DNA of 64,000 nucleotides from Candidatus Poribacteria bacterium (GCA_018644665.1 JABGQA010000090.1:172730-236729); one strand, 5' to 3'; positions 35,466 to 45,045 are shown, numbered from the stretch's first letter. Numbers and translations are program-made. Notes: generated by a model from the sequence alone, not told the origin.

Positions 35466-36839
35466 CTAGATGCTGGCGGAGGTCTCGAGGAAGTCGGTGT
35501 GGACATTCCCAGCGACGAACGCGGGGTCGTCCATCACGCGACGATGGAACGGAATCGTCGTATGGACACCCTCGACGACGTACTCGTCAAGCCCGCGCCG
35601 CATGCGGGCGATCGCTTCGTCCCGCGTGTCGCCGTACGCGCAGAGCTTGCCCAGCAGCGAGTCGTAGAACGGCGACACCGCATAGCCCAGGTAGGCGTGC
35701 GAGTCGACCCTGATCCCCGGGCCCCCAGGCACGCGGTATTGCGTCAGCGTCCCTGGCGAAGGCGCGAAGCCCTGCGCGGGGTCTTCGGCGTTCACGCGAC
35801 ACTCGATAGCGTGACCCCGGACGCGTATGTCGCGCTGATCGAACTCCAGCTTATCGCCCGCCGCGACGCGCACCTGCCACTTCACGAGGTCGAGGCCCGT
35901 CACCATCTCGGTGATCGTGTGCTCTACCTGTATGCGCGTGTTCATCTCTAGGAAGTAGTGGGAGCCATCGTCTTCGACCAGGAACTCGATTGTCCCGACG
36001 GACTGATATCCGATCGCGCGGGTTGCCCTCAGGACGTGCCGCGCCATCTCGTCGCGTGACTTGTCGTCGAGCAGGGACGGCGTCTCCTCCACGAGCTTCT
36101 GATGCTTGCGCTGGATCGAGCAGTCCCGTTCACCGAGGTGCACTACGTTGCCATGCTGGTCAGCGAGCACCTGGAACTCAATGTGCTTCGCGTGCTGAAT
36201 CAGCTTCTCGATGTAGACGTCTGCCTTGCCGAAGGCAGCCTCGGCCTCGGCGCGTGTCGTACGGAAGAGGGCCACAAGGCTGACGTCGTTGTGGGCCGCG
36301 CGCATGCCGCGTCCTCCGCCGCCAGCGGCCGCCTTGATCATCACCGGATACCCTATGTCGCGCGCGATCGCGAGGGCCTCTTCCTCCGTCTCGATGACCT
36401 CCTGCACGTTGCGTCGCGAACGCCGTCGTCGTCGGCTCGAACTCGGTACCAGTGGCACGCCGGACTTGACGACGGCTTTGCGCGCGTCCACCTTGTCGCC
36501 CATTGTGCGGATGTTGTCGGGCGTCGGCCCCACGAACGTGATGCGGCAGTCCTCGCACGCCTCGGCGAACTGTGCATTCTCAGCAAGGAACCCGGCGCCG
36601 GGGTGGATGGCGTCGGCGTTCGTCACCTCGGCGGCGGAAATGACGGCTGGAATGTTGAGGTAGCTTCGGGCCGGTTGGTGCGGGCCGATGCACACTTGCT
36701 CGTCGGCGAGTTGTACGTGCAATGAGTCGCGGTCCGCATCTGAGTAGACCGCGACGGTGCGGACGCCAAGCTCGCGGCACGCCCGGATGATGCGGACGGC
36801 GATCTCACCGCGGTTCGCGATGAGCACCTTCTTGAACAC
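35466..36839 (-). CDS. accC: acetyl-CoA carboxylase, biotin carboxylase subunit
   Basis: ATP-grasp enzyme of 457 residues that carboxylates biotin on AccB. FKKVLIANRGEIAVRIIRAC, KAAAGGGGRGMR, EKLIQHAKHIEFQ, ERDCSIQRKHQK and FLEMNTRIQVEHTITEM are all present. Between LVP and EVIETEEEALAIA, where the family has an acidic GSDG-type linker, the frame reads an Arg-rich run (RRRRRSRR, near 36420-36445). In the shifted frame the same bases give DDDGVRDA. This points to a pair of compensating indels. The gene is the last of the aro-efp-acc operon, 3 bp after accB. Confidence 0.95.
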   Translation of the reverse strand: MFKKVLIANRGEIAVRIIRACRELGVRTVAVYSDADRDSLHVQLADEQVCIGPHQPARSYLNIPAVISAAEVTNADAIHPGAGFLAENAQFAEACEDCRITFVGPTPDNIRTMGDKVDARKAVVKSGVPLVPSSSRRRRRSRRNVQEVIETEEEALAIARDIGYPVMIKAAAGGGGRGMRAAHNDVSLVALFRTTRAEAEAAFGKADVYIEKLIQHAKHIEFQVLADQHGNVVHLGERDCSIQRKHQKLVEETPSLLDDKSRDEMARHVLRATRAIGYQSVGTIEFLVEDDGSHYFLEMNTRIQVEHTITEMVTGLDLVKWQVRVAAGDKLEFDQRDIRVRGHAIECRVNAEDPAQGFAPSPGTLTQYRVPGGPGIRVDSHAYLGYAVSPFYDSLLGKLCAYGDTRDEAIARMRRGLDEYVVEGVHTTIPFHRRVMDDPAFVAGNVHTDFLETSASI

Positions 36840-36842
36840 CCG

Positions 36843-37301
36843 TCATCTCCTCCGAACGCGGAAGAGGGGCTCGCCGTATTCGACGGCGGCCGCGTTGTCG
36901 ACGAGTATCTCCGCGATTTCGCAGGGGAACTCCGCCTCGATGTGGTTCATCAGCTTCATGGCCTCGACGATGCAGAGGACATCGCCTTCCGACACGGACG
37001 AACCCACCTCGACGAACGAATCGTCCCCGGGACGGGGGGATCGGTAGAAGGTACCGACCATGGGCGCCCGGATGAGTTCGGCTTCCGAGTCGCCACCGTC
37101 GTCGGTCGGGGCAACGGCAGACGGCTCCACTGGGGCTGCCGGCGCTGGGGCGGGGGGCGGTTGTGGCACGTCGACACCCCGGCGCATGCGCACGGATCGC
37201 CCGTGCTCGGTGTCCTTGACGGCGAGCTCGGCGAGATCGTACTCGACCATGAAGTCCGCGAGTTCGCGCAGGTCGTCGAGGTCCACCAGGTCACCCTCCA
37301 T
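36843..37301 (-). CDS. accB: biotin carboxyl carrier protein of acetyl-CoA carboxylase
   Basis: Carrier of 152 residues. An N-terminal helix region (LRELADFMVEYDLAELAV) is followed by a Pro/Ala linker (PPPAPAPAAPVEP) and the biotinyl domain from about residue 75, with biotin on the lysine of VEAMKLMN. It couples with AccC directly downstream for fatty acid synthesis. It starts 15 bp after efp. Confidence 0.96.
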   Translation of the reverse strand: MEGDLVDLDDLRELADFMVEYDLAELAVKDTEHGRSVRMRRGVDVPQPPPAPAPAAPVEPSAVAPTDDGGDSEAELIRAPMVGTFYRSPRPGDDSFVEVGSSVSEGDVLCIVEAMKLMNHIEAEFPCEIAEILVDNAAAVEYGEPLFRVRRR

Positions 37302-37316
37302 ACGGAGCGGGCCGAC

Positions 37317-37877
37317 TTACGCCCTCCCGAGGTACTCACCGCTACGCGTGTCTACCTTCACGACGGTCCCGGTCGTGACGAAGAACGGTACTCGAACGAT
37401 CAGGCCGGTCTCGAGGGTGGCAGGTTTCCCGCCGCCGCTCGCGGTGTCGCCCTTGTCGCTGGGGCCGGTTTCCTTCACCTCGAGCTGCACGGACGCGGGG
37501 AGTTCGATGGTCAGCGCGTTGCCATCCTCGTCGAACTGCACCTGGACGTCCATGTTCTCTTTGAGATAGCTCTTGCGGTCCCCGAGCTGCCCGTCTGTCA
37601 AAGGAATCTGGTCGTACGTCTGCGCATCCATGAAGTAGTGTAGATCTTGGTCAGGGTACAGGTACTGCATAGTGCGTGTCTCGACGCGAACGGTCTCGAC
37701 GCTGTGACCGGCCCGGAAGGTATTCTCTTGCACGGACCCGTCGGAGATTCGGCGTAGCTTCGTGCGCACGAACGCTCCGCCCTTGCCCGGCTTCACGTGC
37801 TGGAAGTAGACGATCTGGTACAGTTCGCCGCTCCAGCGAATCACGAGGCCGTTGCGGAAGTCCGCGGTCGTTGCCAT
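37317..37877 (-). CDS. efp: elongation factor P
   Basis: Translation factor of 186 residues that relieves ribosome stalling at polyproline. The tip lysine is Lys32 in HVKPGKGGAF. The three beta domains end in GTVVKVDTRSGEYLGRA. The gene lies in the aroQ-efp-accB order seen in many bacteria. Proline-rich proteins in this window (the Crp-like and vWA proteins) would need it, which is inference. Confidence 0.97.
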   Translation of the reverse strand: MATTADFRNGLVIRWSGELYQIVYFQHVKPGKGGAFVRTKLRRISDGSVQENTFRAGHSVETVRVETRTMQYLYPDQDLHYFMDAQTYDQIPLTDGQLGDRKSYLKENMDVQVQFDEDGNALTIELPASVQLEVKETGPSDKGDTASGGGKPATLETGLIVRVPFFVTTGTVVKVDTRSGEYLGRA

Positions 37878-37893
37878 GCATTGTCTCCTGGCG

Positions 37894-38352
37894 CTAGCGG
37901 TCCGTGTCCTGTGACAGTATCCGTGCCATCGCGTCCAGCGCCAGCGTGTAACTGTCGAGGCCGAAGCCCGCGATCGTCCCCGTCGCTATCGGCGCAACGA
38001 AGGAATGATGGCGGAAGGGTTCGCGCGCGGCAACGTTCGACAGGTGGATTTCAATAACGGGCACGGCCAGGGCTGCCAGAGCGTCGGCGATGGCGACGCT
38101 CGTGTGCGTGTACGCTGCCGGGTTGATCAGGACACCATCGACGGCGCCAAGACGCTCGCCGATGAGCGTCACAAGGTCGCCTTCCGAGTTGGACTGGTGG
38201 GTATCGAGCTCAACACCGGCGAGAGCGGCGCGCGCTCTCAACGCCTCGTTGATGTCTGCTAGAGTGGTCGTCCCGTATATTTCTGGCTGACGCTTGCCAA
38301 GCAGCTGGAGGTTCGGACCGTGGAGCACCAGGATGCGCGTCGGCTGGTTCAT
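37894..38352 (-). CDS. aroQ: type II 3-dehydroquinate dehydratase
   Basis: Shikimate pathway enzyme of 152 residues. [18 protein letters not shown] has the flexible lid with the catalytic Tyr, and [20 protein letters not shown] and [17 protein letters not shown] (catalytic His) are in order. It overlaps aroB by 4 bp. Confidence 0.97.
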   Translation of the reverse strand: MNQPTRILVLHGPNLQLLGKRQPEIYGTTTLADINEALRARAALAGVELDTHQSNSEGDLVTLIGERLGAVDGVLINPAAYTHTSVAIADALAALAVPVIEIHLSNVAAREPFRHHSFVAPIATGTIAGFGLDSYTLALDAMARILSQDTDR

Positions 38353-39440
38353 GCTGCTGTAGCCTCTATCGCCGCGGCCGCCTCTTCGTCTGAGAAGTCA
38401 TCGCGGATCTCGACGCTCCCAATGGCCGTCGGCACGATGAAGCGCACTCGACCGCCCTTCACCTTCTTGTCCAGCTTCATCGCCTCGACAACGGCGGCGA
38501 CGTCAATATCGTCCGGGCACGAGGTGGGCAGGCCCGCTGTCGAGAGGATTGCGCGCTGCTTGTCGCAGAACTCACGGTCGACCATCCCGCGTGCAGCCGA
38601 CATCTCGGCCGCACACGCCATACCGATGGCCACGGCCTCGCCGTGCAGGAACCGGGAGTAGCCCGCGACCGCCTCCACGGCGTGTCCAAACGTGTGGCCG
38701 TAGTTGAGTGTGCCCCGTAACCCGCCCTCGGTCTCGTCCTGCTCGACGATCCGCGCCTTGATCGATACCGAGTGATGCACGATTTCCGACAGGACATCCT
38801 CATCTCGCGCGAGTATCCCCGGCATGCGGTCCTGCAGCAGTGAGAACAGCGACGGTGACTGGATGACTGCGTACCGCAGCACCTCGGCCAGCCCGGCGCG
38901 GAGCTGCCGGGCTGGCAGCGTTTTCAGCGTCGCGATGTCGATCAGCACAAGCTTGGGCTGGTGGAACGCCCCGATCAGGTTCTTACCCATCGGGTGATCG
39001 ACGGCAGTCTTCCCGCCGACCGATGAGTCGACCTGGGAGATCAGCGTCGTCGGCATCTGCACCAGCCGGACGCCTCGCATGTAGGTCGCGGCCACGAAGC
39101 CCGCTACATCCCCGACCACGCCCCCTCCGAGGGCTACGACGATGGACGAACGCTCCATTCGCTGAGCAATGAATTGGTCGTAGAGCCCGGATGCCGTAGC
39201 GAGGGTCTTCTGCGCCTCACCGTCGCGCATCTCGGCGACCCACGCGTCGTGACCCGCGTCGCGTAGGCGCGCTGCGACCTCGTCGGCGTAGAGTTCCCGC
39301 AGCTCTGGGCTTGTGACGACCGCGACCTGCGCCGGCCCGCCAAGGGCAGCGAGTTCGGCGGCGAGGCGAGCACGCACGTCGGCGCCGATCGCCACGTCGT
39401 AGCTGCGTTCGCCAAGGTCGAGTCTGACGCGATACTTCAC
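38349..39440 (-). CDS. aroB: 3-dehydroquinate synthase
   Basis: NAD- and metal-dependent enzyme of 363 residues converting DAHP to dehydroquinate. [21 protein letters not shown] and [20 protein letters not shown] are diagnostic; metal ligands lie in [12 protein letters not shown] and [10 protein letters not shown]. The start is GTG at 39440, overlapping the aroK stop as GTGA, with AGGAG seven bases upstream. Confidence 0.97.
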   Translation of the reverse strand: MKYRVRLDLGERSYDVAIGADVRARLAAELAALGGPAQVAVVTSPELRELYADEVAARLRDAGHDAWVAEMRDGEAQKTLATASGLYDQFIAQRMERSSIVVALGGGVVGDVAGFVAATYMRGVRLVQMPTTLISQVDSSVGGKTAVDHPMGKNLIGAFHQPKLVLIDIATLKTLPARQLRAGLAEVLRYAVIQSPSLFSLLQDRMPGILARDEDVLSEIVHHSVSIKARIVEQDETEGGLRGTLNYGHTFGHAVEAVAGYSRFLHGEAVAIGMACAAEMSAARGMVDREFCDKQRAILSTAGLPTSCPDDIDVAAVVEAMKLDKKVKGGRVRFIVPTAIGSVEIRDDFSDEEAAAAIEATAA

Positions 39441-39991
39441 CGGTCTCCTCGTGTTCCACTTCGCCCGCGCACGACGTCGAGTACGTCGTCGGCCACTTGC
39501 GACACTGTGCGCCCGACGGTGTCGACGGATCGATCGGCCCGCGCGTATGCGTCTGCGCGCTGTCGCATAAGGTCGCCTATCCGAGCGATCGGGTCCGGCA
39601 CATCAAGCAGCGGCCTGTGCGTCTCGTGGCCGACGCGCTCGTACACTGACTGTGGTGTCGTCGCCAGTAGGACCACCGTCCCGCGCGCCCTCAAGGCCTC
39701 GATGTTCTCGGCCCGCAACACCGCGCCGCCGCCCGTGGCAATGACGACGCCGTCCTGCGCAGCGGCTGTCCGGACCGCGGCCGTCTCCATGTCGCGAAAT
39801 GCGTCCTCGCCGTCCGTCGCGAAGATGTCCGAGATCTTCCGGCCCGCGGACGTCTCGACTATGTCATCGGTGTCTACAAAGGTCCAGCCGAGACGACTCG
39901 CCAACTCCTGGCCCACGGAGGACTTGCCGGACCCCATGAAGCCGACCAAGGCGATGCTCCGGCCCAGCGCAGCGTCAGACTGCTCGCACAT
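39437..39991 (-). CDS. aroK: shikimate kinase
   Basis: P-loop kinase of 184 residues phosphorylating shikimate. Walker A is GFMGSGKSS, the substrate Asp is in DTDDIVE, and IATGGGAVL and THRPLL follow. The ATG at 39991 lies inside the last 17 bases of aroC, so the genes overlap. Confidence 0.95.
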   Translation of the reverse strand: MCEQSDAALGRSIALVGFMGSGKSSVGQELASRLGWTFVDTDDIVETSAGRKISDIFATDGEDAFRDMETAAVRTAAAQDGVVIATGGGAVLRAENIEALRARGTVVLLATTPQSVYERVGHETHRPLLDVPDPIARIGDLMRQRADAYARADRSVDTVGRTVSQVADDVLDVVRGRSGTRGDR

Positions 39992-41141
39992 AATCCTGGT
40001 ACGACTCGTAGTTGCGACGCATCTCGGCAAGGCTGTCGCCGCCGAACTTCTCGAGCCACGCCTCGGCGAGCACGATTGCGAGCATGGCCTCGCCGACGAC
40101 GCCCCCGGCGGGGACCGCACAGCTGTCCGTGCGTTCCTTCTGCGCGGTGAACGGCTCCTTCGTGTTCACGTCCACCGACCGGAGCGCGCGGGCGAGTGTC
40201 GAGATGGGTTTCATGGCGACGTGGACGACTAGCGGCATTCCGTTTGTGATCCCGCCTTCGAGGCCGCCTGCGCGGTTCGTCTCGCGGTAGAAGCTGCGCC
40301 GGTCGTTGTCGTAGAAGATCTCGTCGTGCGCCTGCGAGCCCGGCAGCGCGGCGCCGTCGAAGCCCAGCCCGATGGCGACGCCCTTCATCGCTTGGATGCT
40401 CATCATCGCAGCGGCCACGCGGCCGTCGAGCTTCCGGTCCCACGACGTGTGGCTCCCGAGCCCCACCGGTAGTCCCTTGGCGACGACCGTGAAGACTCCG
40501 CCGCAGGTGTCGCCGCTCTTCTGGCACCGCTTGATGAAGTCGACCATACGCCCCTCGGCCTCGGAGTCGGGGCATCGCAACGGGGAGTCATCGAACGCGT
40601 CTGACCCGTCGAGGGCGGCGACATCGATGTCGGTCGATTCCGGGCCGATCTGAGTCACTGCTGAGAAGATCGTGACCCCGAACTCCTCGAGCAAGCGCCG
40701 CGCGACGCCTCCCACGGCCACCCGGGCCGCAGTCTCTCTGGCGCTAGCGCGTTCGAGCACGTTCCGCAGGTCGCGTTGGTCGTATTTGATGCCGCCGACC
40801 AAGTCCGCGTGCCCGGGTCGTGGACGAGTCAGTGTGCGCCGATCCGTCTGTGCGCCGGGGTCTGGGGACATCACGTTCTCCCAGTTCTCCCAGTCGCGGT
40901 TGCGCACCCACATAGATAGGGGGCTGCCCAGCGTCAGACCGGCTCGCACACCCGCCATGAATTCGACGCCATCCTTCTCGATTTTCATGCGCCCGCCGCG
41001 GCCGTACCCCAGCTGTCGGCGCGCCATGTCGCGGTTGACGTGCGCCTCTTCGAGTGGGAGCCCGGCGGGCACGCCCGACACAACCGCGGTCAGGCCCTTA
41101 CCGTGCGATTCGCCAGCCGTCACCCAAGACAAAAGGGGCAT
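39975..41141 (-). CDS. aroC: chorismate synthase
   Basis: FMN-dependent enzyme of 388 residues releasing chorismate from EPSP. WVTAGESHGKGLTAV, RPRPGHADLVGGIKY, ASARETAARVAVG and ITNGMPLVVHVAMKPI are the family signatures. It is first of the operon aroC-aroK-aroB-aroQ-efp-accB-accC, read leftwards with gaps of 17 bp or less. EPSP synthase (aroA) is elsewhere. Confidence 0.97.
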   Translation of the reverse strand: MPLLSWVTAGESHGKGLTAVVSGVPAGLPLEEAHVNRDMARRQLGYGRGGRMKIEKDGVEFMAGVRAGLTLGSPLSMWVRNRDWENWENVMSPDPGAQTDRRTLTRPRPGHADLVGGIKYDQRDLRNVLERASARETAARVAVGGVARRLLEEFGVTIFSAVTQIGPESTDIDVAALDGSDAFDDSPLRCPDSEAEGRMVDFIKRCQKSGDTCGGVFTVVAKGLPVGLGSHTSWDRKLDGRVAAAMMSIQAMKGVAIGLGFDGAALPGSQAHDEIFYDNDRRSFYRETNRAGGLEGGITNGMPLVVHVAMKPISTLARALRSVDVNTKEPFTAQKERTDSCAVPAGGVVGEAMLAIVLAEAWLEKFGGDSLAEMRRNYESYQDYVRAV

Positions 41142-41153
41142 GCGGGTATCCCG

Positions 41154-42569
41154 TTACTGCGACGCCAGCGCTCCGAGCCATGCGTGAACATCCGGCTCCG
41201 CGCCCGCGTCTCGTCGGTCCATCCAAGTGATCGCTACTCGCCCGTTTCGCGCGTGAATCTGCATCGCCAGTCGGACGCCGTCCTCGGTAACCACTGGCTT
41301 CCCGCCGACGTCCATCGCGGGGGCGCCGTCCTTGTCGAAGCGCTGGATGTACAGGTCCTGCGGCGTGGCGTCCTCAGATTCACGACGGTAATCGTACCAC
41401 GCAACCAGGAGGCTGTCGCCGTCCGCCGCAAGCCTCGCGTCACGTTGGCGGCCGCGTTCGGTCGAGACCGGCAACCCGTCCGCAGGCCAGGCCCACGATG
41501 CGTCGGCGAGGAGCCTCTGCGCATACAGGTCGTCGAACAGCTCGCGCTGGTCGGTCCAAGCGATGTATGCGCCGCCCGCGCCGTCCGGGATGGCGCTTAC
41601 TGTCTGCTGCATACCGATTGCAGTGCACAACGGCCTCCCCTCATCGCCCCACGCCCGGGCGCCGTCCGCAGTGACATGCTGCGAGTACAGATCGAAGTTG
41701 GTGAACGTGCCACCGTCTGCGCGGTAATCGACCCAGAACACGTACGCGCCCCCGCGGGTATCGCCGACTATCTGGGGAGCGGCCTGGTTGCCCTCGGTCA
41801 GGCTAACAGGCGTGCCGGCATCCGGCCACGCTCGGGCCCCGTCAGCGCACATGCGTTGGGCCGCAACGCGCCAGTGCGGGAACGCCACGTCCCACCACGC
41901 CACGACCACGCCGCCCGCCCCGTCGGCGGATATGAACGGATCGTACTGGTGGCCGGGCGCGCCACACACCACCCCGCCGTCAGGCTCCCACATGGCCTCT
42001 CCGTCGGAGTTCAGATGCTGGCCGAAGATGTCCTGGTTGCCCTGTCGCCAATCCTCCCAGGCGATGAAGCAGCCGCTCTGCCCGTCTGAGACGACCTTCG
42101 TGTCGTCCTTGCCGCCCGGTGTGACAGCGACCGGTATCCCATCGGCCGGCTCCCACAGCGGCGTCCCCGCCACGTCGAAGCGTTGCGCGTAGACGTCCGT
42201 GCCACCGTTGCGCGCGTCCATCCACACGACGATGACGCCGCCCTCGCCGTCCGGTGTGACGATCGGCGTCCGCTGGTTCCTCGCGGTAGCAACAAGCGGG
42301 ATGCCGTTGGGCGCCCAGAGCGTCTCGCCGTCGGCGGCGTACGCCTGGCCGTACAGGTCGTCATCGGGGCCGCGCGCATCCTGCCAGGCTACGTACAAGA
42401 CACCCGTCGAGCCCACCGCCGACGCCGGGAAGGAGGCGGCTGTATCCAAGTCAGTGACGCGCTCAACGGCGGCCGCGTCCCCTACGAGCAGGGCACCCAC
42501 GCAGGCAGAACACAGCATTGCCAACGCGCGCTCAGATATCCGGCGCGACCTACGCCGTAGTTCGGACAT
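41154..42569 (-). CDS. exported eight-repeat protein, probable beta-propeller
   Basis: Protein of 471 residues with a basic N-terminus and a signal peptide (ALAMLCSACVGALLVGDAAA). The rest is eight copies of a 53-59 residue unit with the core [VI]xWxDxR...D[LVI][YF][AGS]Q; its tryptophans fall at 62, 117, 171, 225, 279, 338, 391 and 449. Each unit also holds a [GA]DGxxxW turn and a DGxGGxxV strand. Eight blades suggest a beta-propeller outside the cytoplasm; no enzyme motif is visible. It starts at ATG 42569 after GAGGAGAAGG and ends 12 bp before aroC. Confidence 0.82.
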   Translation of the reverse strand: MSELRRRSRRISERALAMLCSACVGALLVGDAAAVERVTDLDTAASFPASAVGSTGVLYVAWQDARGPDDDLYGQAYAADGETLWAPNGIPLVATARNQRTPIVTPDGEGGVIVVWMDARNGGTDVYAQRFDVAGTPLWEPADGIPVAVTPGGKDDTKVVSDGQSGCFIAWEDWRQGNQDIFGQHLNSDGEAMWEPDGGVVCGAPGHQYDPFISADGAGGVVVAWWDVAFPHWRVAAQRMCADGARAWPDAGTPVSLTEGNQAAPQIVGDTRGGAYVFWVDYRADGGTFTNFDLYSQHVTADGARAWGDEGRPLCTAIGMQQTVSAIPDGAGGAYIAWTDQRELFDDLYAQRLLADASWAWPADGLPVSTERGRQRDARLAADGDSLLVAWYDYRRESEDATPQDLYIQRFDKDGAPAMDVGGKPVVTEDGVRLAMQIHARNGRVAITWMDRRDAGAEPDVHAWLGALASQ

Positions 42570-42589
42570 GCCCTTCTCCTCGCGCCGCG

Positions 42590-42598
42590 AGTATACCA
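42590..42598 (-). promoter_or_regulatory. candidate extended -10 promoter of the repeat protein gene
   Basis: TGGTATACT on the minus strand (TATACT at 42590-42595, TGG before it) leaves a short leader of about 14 bases that still contains the GAGGAG ribosome site. No -35 match was seen. Confidence 0.4.
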
Positions 42599-42827
42599 CA
42601 GGGGGCTCCCAACGCTGGGACACCATCGGCCACCTCTGCTGCCACAGTATACCGACGTGCGCGCGGGCGAGAGGCGACCCGAACAGTGCCCCGCCCATTG
42701 GCCGTGTCGTCGAGAGCTTGTCCGCCACGCCGGCCCAGCCACCGCCGTCGCGCCGGCTCGGGCGCCGCGTCGTGACGCAGGTTGCCGCTCCACAACGGAT
42801 GGCCCGCGGTGCGCGTGTCTACTGCGC

Positions 42828-42856
42828 TTCACGCGCGCGGGCCATGCGGTGATAAT
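42828..42856 (+). promoter_or_regulatory. candidate promoter of the TIM-barrel isomerase gene
   Basis: TTCACG (42828-42833), a 17-bp spacer and GATAAT (42851-42856), 43 bp before the start codon. Confidence 0.45.
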
Positions 42857-42898
42857 AGACACACCACGGCATTCGCTATAACCGAGCTAGGGCGGACC

Positions 42899-43657
42899 AT
42901 GAAGCTAGGCATCGTCACCTACCAAATCGCCCACGCGTGGGACGTGCAGACGATCCTCGAGCGGTGCGCGGCGACCGGATTCGAGGGCGTCGAACTCCGC
43001 ACCACGCACGCGCACGGGGTCGAGGTGGAGCTCAGCGCCGCAGAGCGCGTCGATGTGCGGACACGCTTTGCCGACGGCGGCGTCGCGATCGCGGGTCTAG
43101 GTAGTGCGTTCGACTACCATTCCGCCGACCCCGACGAAGTGCGCCGGAACATCGCCGGCACGAACGAGTACGTGAAGCTTGCGCACGATGTCGGGTGCCC
43201 CGGCGTGAAGGTGCGCCCAAACGGCTTGCCAGAAGGCGTTCCCCGTGAGAAGACGCTGGAGCAAATCGGGACGTCGCTCGCGGAGTGCGGGGCCTTTGCT
43301 CAGGACCACGGCGTCGAGATCCGCGTCGAAGTCCACGGCCGCGACACGCAGCAACCCGAGAACATGCGCGCCATTATGGACGCGTGCGACAACTCGAACG
43401 TGCGCGTCTGCTGGAACTCAAACCCGACCGACGTGAAGGACGGGTCGATCGACGAAGCGCTCGCGCTGTTGGGCGGCGACATCGGGCTCGTGCACATCAC
43501 TGAGCTATCGAACGAGGCGTACCCATACCGCGACCTATTCCGGTACCTCAAACAGGCGGGCTACGAGGGCTTCTGCCTCGCCGAGATACCCGCGAGCGAG
43601 GAACCGGAACGCCTGATGCGCTACTACCGCGCCCTGTTCAACGCCTTGCAGCCATAG
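42899..43657 (+). CDS. sugar phosphate isomerase/epimerase family TIM barrel
   Basis: Cytoplasmic protein of 252 residues of the xylose isomerase-like superfamily, distinct from the one at 14 kb. KLGIVTYQIAHAW opens the barrel. Metal-site candidates are GVELR, IRVEVHGRD, VCWNSNPTD, VHITEL and CLAEIPASEE. Substrate unknown. The ATG at 42899 is preceded by GGGCGGACC. A LecA-like protein gene follows 47 bp later on the same strand. Confidence 0.9.
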   Translation: MKLGIVTYQIAHAWDVQTILERCAATGFEGVELRTTHAHGVEVELSAAERVDVRTRFADGGVAIAGLGSAFDYHSADPDEVRRNIAGTNEYVKLAHDVGCPGVKVRPNGLPEGVPREKTLEQIGTSLAECGAFAQDHGVEIRVEVHGRDTQQPENMRAIMDACDNSNVRVCWNSNPTDVKDGSIDEALALLGGDIGLVHITELSNEAYPYRDLFRYLKQAGYEGFCLAEIPASEEPERLMRYYRALFNALQP

Positions 43658-43704
43658 CGCAGGGCTTGGTGAAACGCGCGCGTCGATCCTAGAGGGAGAC
43701 CTGC

Positions 43705-44091
43705 ATGTCGTTGACAGTTGTGCGAATGGCTCGGCCGAGTCGGGAGTGGCAGGAGAGCTACGTGCGGGTCAAGAAGGGCCAGCGGCTAGTCGTGGATGCG
43801 GAAGGCGCGTGGTCGCCCGACTTTGGGAACCGTACGGGTTGGTGCGGCGGCGACGGCGTGCCCAACCTCATCGCGGGCGACGGCTTCCTGATGCCCGGCG
43901 CCAACGTTGGAGCGCTCGTCGGTAGGGTCGGCGGCGGGGATGGTAAGGTGCTCGCGCTCGGCCATCGGTACGATAACGTGGCGCTGGACGACGGTGTGCT
44001 GTATATCGCCATGAACGAGCGCGAGGGACGCATCAACCAGGCGGGCAGCTTGCTCGTCACGATCATCCTGTTCGACGCCGACGAGGACTAA
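43705..44091 (+). CDS. stand-alone LecA/PA-IL-like sugar-binding domain protein
   Basis: Protein of 128 residues that is one beta-sandwich domain. VRVKKGQRLVVDAEGAW, GALVGRVGG and DDGVLYIAMNE followed by GRINQAGSLLVTI follow the pattern of the galactose-binding lectin PA-IL of Pseudomonas, whose calcium and sugar ligands lie in the last loop. No signal peptide is visible, as with PA-IL itself. Sugar specificity is not readable. GAGGGAG stands seven bases before the ATG. It is paired with a sugar isomerase gene. Confidence 0.78.
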   Translation: MSLTVVRMARPSREWQESYVRVKKGQRLVVDAEGAWSPDFGNRTGWCGGDGVPNLIAGDGFLMPGANVGALVGRVGGGDGKVLALGHRYDNVALDDGVLYIAMNEREGRINQAGSLLVTIILFDADED

Positions 44092-44100
44092 GGGCCGGTC

Positions 44101-45045
44101 TCACCTGCCGAACAGCACCGCAACGGCGACGAGATCCGTGATATCGACGCGGCCGTCGCCGTTGACGTCTGCGGGCCCAAGCCCCTCCACGCCGAACGCC
44201 ATGGCGACGGTCACCACGTCCGCGATGTCCACCCGCCCGTCGCCGTTCGTGTCCTCTGGCACGTCGCCGGGGTCCGCGGAGACGATTGCTCGGTCGTTGA
44301 GGACGGTCACGTCGCGTAGTCTCGCCCGGGCAGGCATCAGGTTGGCCAACCAGTCGGCGACGGCGCCCTCGTAGTCCGTCAGCTGCGGCCCCAGTTGCCC
44401 AGCGATGTCGCGCTCGACGTCCCGTAGAGCGTCGCGTAGTGGCTTTCGTACGGCGGGTATCGCGTCGTCGGTGTTGACGCCTATTTCCACGGACACCGGC
44501 TCCCACGCCAACCGCCCGGCGCCAGATACGACGGGACGTAGGTAGAGCGTGACCCGCCCGCCCGATACGTAGAACACCATGTCCTCGATACCGGCGAGCG
44601 TGTGCACTTCGGCAAGCACGCCGTCCTCCCGGTCGCCAAGATCAAGGCGCACCTCTAAGGCCTGACGCGGCGTATTCCATATGCAGTCGGCCCGGATGAA
44701 CCGCAGCCCGTTCAGGCGCACGCGCGCGAACCCGAACGGCACAAAGACGGTCTTGACGGCCAGGTCCAGCACAAACCGCGCCTCGGCCTGCGCGCCCGGC
44801 AGGCGCAGAGAGTACTCGTTGTGACCTGTGTCGAAGGTTGTCAGCTCGCCGCGGGCGACGTGGGCGTTGAGGGAGTCGGTAAGGTCGGCGAGGCGCTGCG
44901 GCCCGACCTCCACGTCCAGGGTGGGCGTTGTCCGACGGTCGCAGGCGGACGCCAGGACAACGCAGACCGCTACTGCAACGATCGCGCGGGCCGGGCATCC
45001 CGGGATCGCGGATCTGGCGCGCAAACGGGAGTCAGTCGTCGTCAC
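44101..45045 (-). CDS. lipoprotein with C-terminal dockerin-like repeats
   Basis: Exported protein of about 314 residues. A hydrophobic segment ending VVLASAC is a lipobox, so it is probably lipid-anchored. The middle 220 residues are not recognised. The C-terminus has two calcium-loop repeats, [14 protein letters not shown] and [14 protein letters not shown], as in type I dockerins. No cohesin is seen in the window. The start is uncertain: GTG at 45045 is preferred because the longer frame to 45099 lies in the ATPase gene; it overlaps that gene by 14 bp. It is the last gene of a TolC-adaptor-ATPase operon. Confidence 0.8.
   Translation of the reverse strand: MTTTDSRLRARSAIPGCPARAIVAVAVCVVLASACDRRTTPTLDVEVGPQRLADLTDSLNAHVARGELTTFDTGHNEYSLRLPGAQAEARFVLDLAVKTVFVPFGFARVRLNGLRFIRADCIWNTPRQALEVRLDLGDREDGVLAEVHTLAGIEDMVFYVSGGRVTLYLRPVVSGAGRLAWEPVSVEIGVNTDDAIPAVRKPLRDALRDVERDIAGQLGPQLTDYEGAVADWLANLMPARARLRDVTVLNDRAIVSADPGDVPEDTNGDGRVDIADVVTVAMAFGVEGLGPADVNGDGRVDITDLVAVAVLFGR

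Larger units (their letters stand above)
42570..42898. other. divergent intergenic region, 329 bp
   Basis: Between the exported repeat protein and the TIM-barrel gene. It carries a promoter candidate for each gene. Nothing else was recognised: no RNA gene, repeat or mobile-element end. Confidence 0.5.
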
